DNA from: a virus
Direction: 5' to 3' (one strand)
Length of the DNA stretch: 21,502 nt
IMG/VR virus record: IMGVR_UViG_3300029787_000389
Span: 1-21,502 of that record
Shown here: positions 13,347-21,361 of the stretch, piece after piece
Layout: each line of letters starts with the position of its first letter
Position numbering within the stretch: position 1 is the stretch's first letter
Translations under genes and position numbers: made by a program
Notes under the pieces: model-generated
Seen by the model: only the letters and a program-made list of their open reading frames with translations
Told to the model about the DNA's origin: nothing
Database searches by the model: none

Positions 13347-15526
13347 TGGCAAGTTTACCAAGAGCACGTTTATATAAGATGGTGACTCCACCTCAGGTGA
13401 AGTCGGGAATCACTGTGAAAATTGGTGATAAGACTGTTGCGGGTCAGACTAGTGGTATGTCCACACTGATTAAAGCAACTAATAGCCTAGGTGCTACTGC
13501 TAATAGCATAGCTATTATCGTTGAGAAGATGGTTGGGACATTTAGCCAGCAGATGAAGCAGCAGATATCTCAGCAGCAGGAGTTGATGGATAGAAGGACT
13601 GAAGCATTAGAAGAGCTAACAACAGCAAGAAGAGAAGAACAAGAAGATCTAATACGACAACAGAATTTAGCAGCAGATAAGAAAGCAGAGCAGTTGCAAG
13701 AAGGAAAACCTGCACCTGATGTTAAACCAGAACCAGAAAAAGAAACAGGAGGTAAGTTAAACTTTGGATTTGGTTTCTTAGGTGGTCTACTTGGATTCAT
13801 GAGTAAACTATTCGCAGGTCTAGTTGGACTTAGTTTACTTAAATGGGCAAGTAAACCTGATAATATTAAGAAGACGAAGAAGTTTATAGAAGCAATAGGA
13901 ACGGTAGGTAAATGGTTACTTAACACAGCAACCTTTATGATTGACATGGGACTTGGTGGTCTCATGGAGTTTATGGAGAAACCATTGAGTTTCGGTGGTG
14001 TGTTTGGTATTCTAAAATTTGCCACTGCATTGGCAGTACTGTTTGCACCAGTAAGTTTAGCTAAACTAGGTATTGGAACTGTAATAAAACAGTTTAAGAG
14101 TGGTGCATTAGTTAAGAATCTCAAAGGGATGTTTAAGGGTATATTTGGTCTCTTTAAGGGAATCATTGGATTTATATCCAGAAGACCTCTTGCTGCAGCA
14201 ATAGCGGGTGGAGCATTACTTGCTTGGGGTATCAAGTCTAAGATGGATGAGGATAAAGAAGAACGAGAACTAGATGATGGTGCAAGAAAAGAAGAGAATA
14301 ATAGTTCAGTAAAACTACCACCAGAAGTGAAGGGTAAGCAGAATAGTGGTATTATAGAGAAGGGAGAGGTAACTGGCGGTAATATGACCAAAGAGCAAAT
14401 AGAAGCTCAAAAGGCATATATGAGTCTGGAAGAAGATATGATGCAAGCCATCGAAGATGGTGACATGAAGAGGCATTCACAATTACAAAAAGAACAGGAT
14501 GCGTTACCAAAATTTGCAGGTGGTGGATGGATCTCAGGTCCTCAGTCTGGTTATCCTGTATCATTGGATGGTGGTAAGTCTACTAGCTTCATAGGTCATG
14601 GTACTGAGTATGTTGGACTACCAAAGAAGGCAGCAGGTGGTGCATTTGTTGTCCCGTTTGATACACCTGCAACCCGTACGAATCCTGGTCTTACTAATCG
14701 AAGAATGGCAGAGGCAACAACTAAAGGATTTTCAGTACCTTTTAGTGTTGGTGGATTACTCCCACAATATAAGGAAGGTGGGCAGTATAAAGACTACTGG
14801 AAAGATAAAGACATATCTCATTTCGGACAGATGGGATATAGGATGGGGCAGATTATGCCTGAACACTTAGTTGTTGCATTCTCAACATTAAAAGAGAAAA
14901 CTGTAACTAGGAATGGTGAAATAATAGATGATGAATCATATTCTCATTTCGATGAAGGAATAGCAAGTGTTGGTACGGAAGATATGAAAGAACACCAGAA
15001 AGATCTGGTACAAAGAGTGCAGAAAGTACCTGGCTATGAGAATAAGAACTTTTTGGATATCTTATATAAGAGAAATATGATGCCACCACAACAGTTCGTA
15101 CCTATTCTGAACTCTAGTGATGCATCAAAACAAAGTGATGATAAGTACTTCGCTGCTCGTAAAAAAGATAGAGAAGCAGGACTAGCGTTCCCACCTGGTA
15201 CTGCATTAATTGATAAATTATCAGAACTAGGAATATTCTCAGGTGGTGGTAAGGTAAATATAGATGCAGTAAAACATCGTGATGTGGGTGGATACATTAA
15301 TAGTCAAGAATCTGCAGCAGAATCAGATTTTAATGACATGAGTGGTGGTTCATCAGTCAATACAATAAATCTTCCTGATAAGGTACAATCCAGTGGTAAT
15401 CAAGAAGTTCCAGTTGCACCACCTATTGTTATACCTAATGATTACGAACCACCTGCTAATGATTTCTTCCAAACTCGTTATGGGTTGATGGCAGATAGTA
15501 AAGCTTCCCCTGTTGAGATGTTCTAA
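13346..15526 (+). CDS. Large tape-measure-like tail protein, copy 2
   Basis: A 726-residue protein coupled to copy 1 (TAATG). It has the same order: an N-terminal head; a Gln/Glu/Arg-rich coiled coil (about 60-115, with QQISQQQELMDRRTEALEEL); a hydrophobic Gly-rich region (about 138-225, GFGFLGGLLGFMSKLFAGLV); and further hydrophobic stretches to about residue 300. Unlike copy 1 it lacks the long basic insert. It has a larger C-terminal part with repeated Gly-Gly and Phe-Pro motifs (FAGGGWISGPQSGYPVSLDG, IGHGTEYVGLPKKAAGGAFV). These occur in the C-terminal halves of many tail tape-measure proteins and may bind hub or tail-tip proteins. The Pro-rich end (PVAPPIVIPNDYEPPANDFF) may dock to the baseplate. 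gp27 starts at its stop (TAATG). Confidence 0.62.
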   Translation: MASLPRARLYKMVTPPQVKSGITVKIGDKTVAGQTSGMSTLIKATNSLGATANSIAIIVEKMVGTFSQQMKQQISQQQELMDRRTEALEELTTARREEQEDLIRQQNLAADKKAEQLQEGKPAPDVKPEPEKETGGKLNFGFGFLGGLLGFMSKLFAGLVGLSLLKWASKPDNIKKTKKFIEAIGTVGKWLLNTATFMIDMGLGGLMEFMEKPLSFGGVFGILKFATALAVLFAPVSLAKLGIGTVIKQFKSGALVKNLKGMFKGIFGLFKGIIGFISRRPLAAAIAGGALLAWGIKSKMDEDKEERELDDGARKEENNSSVKLPPEVKGKQNSGIIEKGEVTGGNMTKEQIEAQKAYMSLEEDMMQAIEDGDMKRHSQLQKEQDALPKFAGGGWISGPQSGYPVSLDGGKSTSFIGHGTEYVGLPKKAAGGAFVVPFDTPATRTNPGLTNRRMAEATTKGFSVPFSVGGLLPQYKEGGQYKDYWKDKDISHFGQMGYRMGQIMPEHLVVAFSTLKEKTVTRNGEIIDDESYSHFDEGIASVGTEDMKEHQKDLVQRVQKVPGYENKNFLDILYKRNMMPPQQFVPILNSSDASKQSDDKYFAARKKDREAGLAFPPGTALIDKLSELGIFSGGGKVNIDAVKHRDVGGYINSQESAAESDFNDMSGGSSVNTINLPDKVQSSGNQEVPVAPPIVIPNDYEPPANDFFQTRYGLMADSKASPVEMF

Positions 15527-17139
15527 TGGCAGCACAAGCAAAGGATTATAAAGTAGTAGATGCTTATATTGTACATGAGGGTACAAAGTATGACATCAAA
15601 GCAATGATAGCAGAGTTCGATTGGATGGAGAGTATCGACTCACCTTTCGTGCGTTGTGATATGACAATACTAGACTCGATACAGTTTGGTGATATACTAT
15701 TTGGTGATGAAATGGTTAAGCTATGTTTTGAGACATATGCATCCATAGACCCTGCACAGAGAAACAGTAGAAACGCTAAGAAGACTAGGATTGATGCTGA
15801 TCTACAGATTTATAAGATTGGTAGTGTAATCAAATCCGAGAGAGCAAAGGTTTATATTCTTCATTGCTCATCACCAGAGGTATATTTAAACGAAGCAAAC
15901 AGGACATTTGGTGGGTTCGGTCCTCATGCACAGAAACCAGATACAGTAAGGTATGTAATTAGTCAAAAACTGAAAGCACCACAGAAGATCAAGCATAAAG
16001 GAGCAATAGAACCACATAGTAATATTAATTTCATATCACCAAACTGGAGACCAGTTGACTGCATTTCATATGTTACTGATAAAGTTGTTAGAAAAGAAAG
16101 TAAAGGAGGAAAAGGTGGTAAGCTTACAACCCAGTCTGGATTCTTATTCTATGAAAATCGTTTAGGATTTAACTTCCAAAGTATTGATTACTTATGTGAA
16201 CAGGAATCATTAGAGACATACACATATACACCAGGTGGATCTGCAGAAGCTGCATCAGGTGACAATGCTTATCGTATTGAGAGTGTCACATATCCCGAAA
16301 GAATGAATCATCTTGATAAGATGCGTTCAGGGTTATATAAGAACATCACTTATGGACTAGTAATTCCTGCAATATCAGAGAGTGCTATACCTAATCCTGC
16401 AGCCACTAGTAGTGTAGCATTTGATAAGTTGTATGAGTCTGGAAACGTTCCTGCAGGTTTTTCCGTACCAGAATATGCTAGCTCATTATCAGGTTCAGAC
16501 TTTACAAACTATCTTGACTCTGCTAAAACAAGTACTAATTTCTTTAGTGCAGGTGGAGAATCAAGTCGTTCATTCAGTATGGAATCGTTTACCTATGCAA
16601 TGAACTTTAAGAATACTTCTAAACAGATACAAACTGCAGAGAATCAATCTAAAGCAGGTGGTACATCACAACCCCCTGCAGTATTTTCACTTGGGCAAGT
16701 CTTCTCTACTGCTTCTACACTAGAGAAAGCACCACCATTTGATGCGAAAAAGATAGAGCAATATTCTCAAGATCATCCAACAAGGATGAAAGTTAGGATC
16801 TTACCAAAATATACACAACAAACATCTGGTCAGCCCAATAATGGTGCTGATAATCAACCACAAGACGTACTAGTGACAGGTGCTTATGCTGCAGCAAGGT
16901 TAGCATTACTAAACACACTGACTCTTACTATTAAAGTTGCAGGTAATACTAGACTATATGCAGGTGGTATAGTTAAGACTGTTATACCTGAGTCTGGTAC
17001 TGAGAAGAATAGCGAAAATGTCAAGCAAGATAAGAAATATAGTGGTAGATATCTCATAAGAGGACTCAAGCATACCTACAAAAAGACTGGTATGTCTACA
17101 GAGTTGCATCTATGTCGGGATTCGGTACCAGCCCCTTGA
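15526..17139 (+). CDS. 27: Baseplate hub protein gp27-like
   Basis: A 537-residue protein, larger than T4 gp27 (391). The N-terminal segment VVDAYIVHEGTKYDIKAMIA, followed by FDWMESIDSPFVRCDMTILD, is the first tube-like domain of gp27-type hub proteins. A later segment HSNINFISPNWRPVDCISYV, followed by GFLFYENRLGFNFQSIDYLC, is the second conserved gp27 block. The C-terminal third is low complexity, with Thr/Ser/Asn-rich stretches, then a final domain ending HTYKKTGMSTELHLCRDSVP. gp27 forms the trimeric hub ring joining the tail tube to the gp5 spike. The 140-residue excess over T4 is mostly in the latter half. The -35 box of the cp12 promoter overlaps its stop codon (17137-17139). Confidence 0.83.
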   Translation: MAAQAKDYKVVDAYIVHEGTKYDIKAMIAEFDWMESIDSPFVRCDMTILDSIQFGDILFGDEMVKLCFETYASIDPAQRNSRNAKKTRIDADLQIYKIGSVIKSERAKVYILHCSSPEVYLNEANRTFGGFGPHAQKPDTVRYVISQKLKAPQKIKHKGAIEPHSNINFISPNWRPVDCISYVTDKVVRKESKGGKGGKLTTQSGFLFYENRLGFNFQSIDYLCEQESLETYTYTPGGSAEAASGDNAYRIESVTYPERMNHLDKMRSGLYKNITYGLVIPAISESAIPNPAATSSVAFDKLYESGNVPAGFSVPEYASSLSGSDFTNYLDSAKTSTNFFSAGGESSRSFSMESFTYAMNFKNTSKQIQTAENQSKAGGTSQPPAVFSLGQVFSTASTLEKAPPFDAKKIEQYSQDHPTRMKVRILPKYTQQTSGQPNNGADNQPQDVLVTGAYAAARLALLNTLTLTIKVAGNTRLYAGGIVKTVIPESGTEKNSENVKQDKKYSGRYLIRGLKHTYKKTGMSTELHLCRDSVPAP

Positions 17140-17164
17140 CAAAGGAAGCGAATATAAATATAAT
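17136..17164 (+). promoter_or_regulatory. Perfect sigma-70 promoter with overlapping late box, before cp12
   Basis: TTGACA (17136-17141) is followed by exactly 17 bases and TATAAT (17159-17164), the complete consensus for the vegetative sigma factor. TATAAATA (17153-17160), the T4 late box, overlaps the -10 by two bases. Transcription from the host-type promoter should start near 17171, only about 15 bases before ATG 17186, just ahead of the CGGAG ribosome-binding site (17176-17180). This predicts that cp12 and the genes after it can be transcribed early, independently of the surrounding late tail genes. Confidence 0.8.
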
Positions 17165-17185
17165 TGACGTAGTTACGGAGATTCT

Positions 17186-17413
17186 ATGGAATCCATTGAG
17201 AAGCACATAGACAAAGATAAGCAACTGATTGACGATCCACTAGCAAATCCTGCAGCACGCAGACACGCTAAAGCGGAATTACATGACTTAGAAGAGTATG
17301 CAGAGCACCACAAAGATGAAATCAAAGCTGGTGATCACCACGACCCTAACGCATTAGAACTATTCTGCGACCAAAATCCAGAAGAACCAGAATGCTTAGT
17401 GTATGACGACTGA
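17186..17413 (+). CDS. cp12: CP12-type Calvin-cycle inhibitor (cyanophage form)
   Basis: CP12 links GAPDH and phosphoribulokinase into an inactive complex and so stops the Calvin cycle. The 75-residue protein ends with the CP12 signature CDQNPEEPECLVYDD: Cys61 and Cys70 separated by eight residues, which form the redox-sensitive C-terminal loop that binds GAPDH. The ELHDLEEYAEHH helix (31-42) resembles the central CP12 helix. The N-terminal Cys pair of plant CP12, which contacts phosphoribulokinase, is absent; these are the only two Cys. Cyanophages are known to carry cp12, and by blocking the Calvin cycle they are thought to divert carbon to the pentose phosphate pathway for nucleotides. The gene has its own promoter and overlaps the next gene by 11 bases. 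Confidence 0.92.
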   Translation: MESIEKHIDKDKQLIDDPLANPAARRHAKAELHDLEEYAEHHKDEIKAGDHHDPNALELFCDQNPEEPECLVYDD

Positions 17414-18008
17414 ATTTATTAACATCGATGCACCTTATAGTTTCATCGGTGGTGGGAAGATAGAAGAATCAGTAGTAGATGGTGTTCTAGATTTCTGGGA
17501 CACCTGCGATTACCTAGAGAAACAAGAAGGATACTCTGGGGGTGCTTTTGGTGCGAAGGGAGGAGTTGATAAAGATATCAAAGACTCTATTGATATGACT
17601 ATTCCTAGGTATATAAAGGATAAAAGAATAACTAATTACATTGATGCTCTCGCAGAAGTAACTAGAGAGTACTGTAATTACTGGACAATGCTAAAGACTA
17701 TCCACTGGGATTTGATAGAAGATTTTAATATACAGTGGTATCCAAAAAGCGGTGGGTTTAAGAAACTACACTGTGAGAGGAACAGTGCACATCCTGAGTG
17801 TACCAACCGTGTGATGGCATGGATGACATATCTTAATGATATTCACGATGGAGGAGAGACATTCTTTGATGTGCAGCAGTGTAAAGTTGCACCAAGAAAG
17901 GGATTGACTCTCGTCTGGCCAGCAGATTGGACACATATGCATAAGGGATATCCTGCACCAACTGAGGAGAAGATGATTATTACAGGATGGTATGACCTCA
18001 TTATATGA
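17403..18008 (+). CDS. 2-oxoglutarate/Fe(II)-dependent oxygenase (prolyl-4-hydroxylase-like)
   Basis: A 201-residue protein with the double-stranded beta-helix oxygenase motifs near its C-terminus. The first iron ligands His123-x-Glu125 (KLHCERN) are an H-x-E in place of the usual H-x-D. The DGGETFFDVQQ segment (149-159) is the typical (E/D)-GGET-F-F of prolyl-4-hydroxylases. The distal His is His180 in WTHMHKGYP, and the 2-oxoglutarate-binding residue is Lys190, ten residues later as expected. The ligand set is complete, so it is probably active as a hydroxylase. The substrate is unknown: a protein, DNA or small molecule. Such oxygenases are abundant in marine T4-like phages. It overlaps cp12 by 11 bases and cpeT by 17 bases, suggesting one coupled transcript. 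Confidence 0.9.
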   Translation: MTTEFINIDAPYSFIGGGKIEESVVDGVLDFWDTCDYLEKQEGYSGGAFGAKGGVDKDIKDSIDMTIPRYIKDKRITNYIDALAEVTREYCNYWTMLKTIHWDLIEDFNIQWYPKSGGFKKLHCERNSAHPECTNRVMAWMTYLNDIHDGGETFFDVQQCKVAPRKGLTLVWPADWTHMHKGYPAPTEEKMIITGWYDLII

Positions 18009-18477
18009 TAAACTAATACTTGGTCATTATGAGAACAAGAAGCAAGCATATAGTAACCCTACCAAGTGGCCATGGGTTAATATCTTGTACACCAAGATCA
18101 AACCAGATGTTCTAGAACTAAAGCAATGGTATAACTATGATGGTGAGGAGAAACCTTACAGACACTATCATATAACATTTAGATATGAATATGAGGATAC
18201 GGTATTTACTAAAGCACATAATCTCTTAACTGATAAAGAGGGGTGTGAAATGCAGTGGGGATACTTTGCAGGTACATGGTATGGTGAGATCAAAGGTGAA
18301 TGTATAGTCAGAGATACTAAAGTTGTTAGTGCTGTAGAATTTGATGGTACAAACTACAGGTCAATTGACACTGGATATAACATAGAAACAGGAAAATTTT
18401 CTTGGGGTAAAGAACCGTCTGAGGGGTTCTTCACTTTTACTAAGCTAAATAATTCGAGGATACTAGATGTAACATAA
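17992..18477 (+). CDS. cpeT: CpeT/CpcT-family phycobiliprotein lyase
   Basis: T-type lyases attach or handle phycobilin chromophores on phycobiliproteins. The 161-residue protein follows the family layout: an N-terminal ILGHYENKKQAYSNPTKWPW segment, an ELKQWYNYDGEEKPYRHYHI segment (Q-Y-Y, then PYR), GCEMQWGYFAGTWYGEIKGE with Cys in the conserved GC-x-M position, ECIVRD, and SIDTGYNIETGKFSWGKEPS, matching the D-G-D-x-x-T-x-x-x-W-G signature. Cyanophage CpeT proteins are known and their exact effect on phycobilisomes is not fully settled. With cp12 it forms a photosynthesis-directed island. ATG 17992 overlaps the previous gene by 17 bases; no in-frame alternative lies nearby. The last codons contain the CTAAATAATT box of gp5. 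Confidence 0.9.
   Translation: MTSLYDKLILGHYENKKQAYSNPTKWPWVNILYTKIKPDVLELKQWYNYDGEEKPYRHYHITFRYEYEDTVFTKAHNLLTDKEGCEMQWGYFAGTWYGEIKGECIVRDTKVVSAVEFDGTNYRSIDTGYNIETGKFSWGKEPSEGFFTFTKLNNSRILDVT
18445..18454 (+). promoter_or_regulatory. Late-promoter-like box CTAAATAATT before gp5
   Basis: The third copy of the ten-base box, 32 bases before the gp5 ATG and inside the end of cpeT, where it encodes Leu-Asn-Asn. It would restore late expression of gp5 after the early-type cp12 unit. Confidence 0.55.
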
Positions 18478-21155
18478 TGGCAATTGGAGGAAAGACCGAT
18501 TTTGCAGGTCGTGATGGATTTAACTGGTGGGTAGGTGAAGTAGAAGACATACTTGACCCATCCCAGTTGGGACGTGTAAAGGTTCGTATTATTGGTTGGT
18601 ATACCAGTAATAAAACTGATGAAAATGGAGACGCAGCACACTGGAACGAATTACCAACAGATATTCTACCATGGGCTACAGTTCTACTCCCAACAGATAA
18701 ACCGCAGACCAAGAACGCAGGAACTACTACCGAACTACAAGTCGGTGCTAGTGTCTTGGGCTTCTTTTTAGATGGTGAAGAAGGTCAACTTCCATGTGTT
18801 ATGGGAGCATTTAGAGGATTTAAGCACGCAGAGAGATCTAATGAGGCAGGTGCTAGTGGTGTAGAACGTGGAACACCAAACCAACTAGGAAGAACTACTA
18901 TTGCTGAGCCGACTGTAGGTGCAGCACTAGCAACTGATACTCCACAGCAGAAAGCAGTCAATAATCAATTTGCACTAGGTGGTCACCCATTCGCTAAGGT
19001 ACAAGGTCAAACACCTGGTTCTGCAGAGGGTGGAGAAGAATATGCAAGGGGAGCAGTATCTAAGGGTGAAGTAGATACACCATTTAACGTATATACAAAC
19101 CCATTAGGACCACCAGGTTTAGCAGGTGGTATCGCTGATGGTACTACAGGTCCCGCAAACAATGGTTTTAACCTTGATATGAAGAGGATGCTATCTGACA
19201 TTGGTGTGCAGGTAGGTGGTCTAGCAAAGGATAGTGATACTGGTAACTTTATGTCTGCTATCACAGGTAGATCAGTACAAGGTAAAGCAATACTTAATCA
19301 ACTGTCTAACCTTACTAACTATGTGACTAACGCAGTTAGTGGTATGTTAGCACCTTTAAAGGAACTAGCAGCAAGAGTTATACAGCAAGCAATTGATACT
19401 ATATTAGGACTAATATCTAACATGGTTCCAGTTGTTGTGGTAACAGCAATCGGAGCAATCTTAGAACTTATATTTGCTATGTTCTGTAAACCTACACCTG
19501 CATGGGTGTCGGTCATGGGAAATATAATGGGATTCATAACGAACTATCTGAATAAGATATTCGATCAGGTGATGGATTTCGTGCAGGAAATGGAGTCTTC
19601 CATTACTAATTGGGTTGAGTCTGCAATGTCTGGTATCCAAGGACAAATTTGTAAGGCACTCAACTCTATCAACTCGGCAGCAAGTGGTATATTTGCAGGG
19701 GTAACGACAGCGAAAGGTGCATCAAAACTTGCTGATGGTATCAGTAGTATATTCTCTCTTGACTTCACTAAGTTAGACTTTAAGTCTATCCTTAGCATAT
19801 TAAAAGCAATTCTTGCACTTATTCTTGGTGGTAAAGGTTGCAACAGAGAAAGTCGAAAACCGAAAGCACAGGCATGGGTTCCTCTCTTAGGAACCACACA
19901 GTGTGACCCTGATAGTCTTAGTGGTGTAAATGGTGTTGGTGGTGGTAATTATGATAGTTGCCCACCATCGTCAGGAACTGCAGGAGGTGGTTTACTGAAC
20001 ATGTCTGGTGGTGAACCTGAGTCTGGTGGATTCTATGATGACTTCTTTAAGAATGTTAATCCATTCTTGATGGAGACACAGACATCACTCAATGGTACTA
20101 GAATCCTTAATGATGCAACGCCAGGTAAAGAGAAGTTTGTTGTTTCAGGACCAGGTGGTGTTACCAACTTCCAAGATAAGATGGGTAATGAGCACCTCAA
20201 TGCACCAGGTAATAGCACATCCATCATCGGTGGTGACCAATGTCAAGCTATTAAAGGTAACCATGTTCATACTGTAGAAGGTGATTACTACCTCAAAGTT
20301 ATGGGGGATCTTCACATTGAGGTTTCTGGATCTATGAATACTCACGTATCAAATGGTCCAGGTGCTCAAGCATCTGATGCTAATGGTGGATTTGCTAGTG
20401 GTAGTACATGGAATGATCAGAAACCATTGCAAGCAGCAGGGGCAAGTAACAAATATACTGCAGGTGGTGTTAATGTAGCAACTGATCAGATGGCAGCAGT
20501 ATTGCAGGATAAGGTTGCAAAGAGAAACAAACCACAGTTTGATGTAGAAGTTGCAGAAAGAGAAGCAAAATCCTTACACACAGTAGCAGGTGACTACGAT
20601 TGTAACTATCAAGGTGACTGGACAGTACAGGCAAACAAAATAAACATGACAGCGATATCCGCTATCAACCTTAAGGGTCAGGATATCAATAACGAGGCAG
20701 CATGTATAACTAACACAGCTAACGGTGAGATTATTAATGAAGCAAACTGGATCACATCATTCTTAAACTGTGGTAGGTTTGATATTATTGGTATATTCCA
20801 ATTGATGCCAGTCATAACAGGACAATTTAGTATAGTAAAAGGATCTATTGTAGATGTCACAATGGATGCACCATTTCCAGGTGTGTCTCCACCTGCACAT
20901 GTTCGTCTATCATTGGGTACTACAATGCCCACAGCTATGGCAGACATAGTAACAGGTGCAACACCAGGTGGTCATATGACATTAGTGGCCAGTCCGACAG
21001 GTGGCATAGGAGAGGTTGTAACTGCAGCAAAAGGTGCTATAATAAATCAGGTAACTTCTGGCATAGCGTCCTACGGTGTAGGAGTAGGTTTCAGTGCTTT
21101 CGGTACTGGACTTGGAGCTTGCCAGATTTACGGTCTTCCTGTTATGCTTAACTAA
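18477..21155 (+). CDS. 5: Baseplate hub / spike protein gp5 without recognisable lysozyme domain
   Basis: An 892-residue protein. The first 125 residues form the gp5 OB-fold, with FNWWVGEVEDILDPSQLGRV, then KVRIIGWYT and PWATVLLPTDKP, matching T4 gp5 (WW-G-VVED-DP-LGRV-RI-G). A Gly/Asn-rich linker follows. Where T4 gp5 carries its lysozyme domain, this protein has amphipathic and hydrophobic helical stretches (about 270-450, with LAPLKELAARVIQQAIDTIL, MVPVVVVTAIGAILELIFAM and later LDFKSILSILKAILALILGG); no E-x8-D-x5-T lysozyme pattern was found. The C-terminal part has a repeating strand pattern (about 565-625, IGGDQCQAIKGNHVHTVEGD, YYLKVMGDLHIEVSG) of the triple beta-helix needle. It forms the membrane-piercing spike with gp27. 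Start is TAATG-coupled to cpeT. Confidence 0.93.
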   Translation: MAIGGKTDFAGRDGFNWWVGEVEDILDPSQLGRVKVRIIGWYTSNKTDENGDAAHWNELPTDILPWATVLLPTDKPQTKNAGTTTELQVGASVLGFFLDGEEGQLPCVMGAFRGFKHAERSNEAGASGVERGTPNQLGRTTIAEPTVGAALATDTPQQKAVNNQFALGGHPFAKVQGQTPGSAEGGEEYARGAVSKGEVDTPFNVYTNPLGPPGLAGGIADGTTGPANNGFNLDMKRMLSDIGVQVGGLAKDSDTGNFMSAITGRSVQGKAILNQLSNLTNYVTNAVSGMLAPLKELAARVIQQAIDTILGLISNMVPVVVVTAIGAILELIFAMFCKPTPAWVSVMGNIMGFITNYLNKIFDQVMDFVQEMESSITNWVESAMSGIQGQICKALNSINSAASGIFAGVTTAKGASKLADGISSIFSLDFTKLDFKSILSILKAILALILGGKGCNRESRKPKAQAWVPLLGTTQCDPDSLSGVNGVGGGNYDSCPPSSGTAGGGLLNMSGGEPESGGFYDDFFKNVNPFLMETQTSLNGTRILNDATPGKEKFVVSGPGGVTNFQDKMGNEHLNAPGNSTSIIGGDQCQAIKGNHVHTVEGDYYLKVMGDLHIEVSGSMNTHVSNGPGAQASDANGGFASGSTWNDQKPLQAAGASNKYTAGGVNVATDQMAAVLQDKVAKRNKPQFDVEVAEREAKSLHTVAGDYDCNYQGDWTVQANKINMTAISAINLKGQDINNEAACITNTANGEIINEANWITSFLNCGRFDIIGIFQLMPVITGQFSIVKGSIVDVTMDAPFPGVSPPAHVRLSLGTTMPTAMADIVTGATPGGHMTLVASPTGGIGEVVTAAKGAIINQVTSGIASYGVGVGFSAFGTGLGACQIYGLPVMLN

Positions 21156-21361
21156 TGGATGATTTAATGGAGCATTTAGTCGAGTACATCGAACATGCCT
21201 TTATTCATATCTCTACAAGACGCATAGTCATTAGAGATGAAGAGGGGTATACTGAAGAGTACCGATTTGAGTTTGATGAAGAAGGGATGCAATCCTATTC
21301 TGATATGGTGAACTTATTACAGGACTTTCTGGAACCTGATGATCTTACTTTCGTATTCTAA
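21155..21361 (+). CDS. Small acidic hypothetical phage protein
   Basis: A 68-residue protein that begins at the gp5 stop codon (TAATG) and ends on the first base of the next gene's start (TAATG). It is strongly acidic, with segments MEHLVEYIEHAFIHISTRRI, EEGYTEEYRFEFDEEG and LLQDFLEPDDLTFVF. The pattern suggests a small alpha/beta fold. No signal peptide, membrane helix or known motif is seen. Its tight coupling on both sides implies co-expression with gp5 and with the Phd/YefM-like gene. Function unknown. Confidence 0.75.
   Translation: MDDLMEHLVEYIEHAFIHISTRRIVIRDEEGYTEEYRFEFDEEGMQSYSDMVNLLQDFLEPDDLTFVF

Noticed and set aside
13570-14391. Long minus-strand open frame (273 codons) inside the second tape-measure-like gene
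   Set aside because: It is fully antisense to a well-supported gene, its product is a Ser/Pro/Ile-rich composition typical of reverse reading of Gly/Lys-rich coding, and it has no ribosome-binding site or context.
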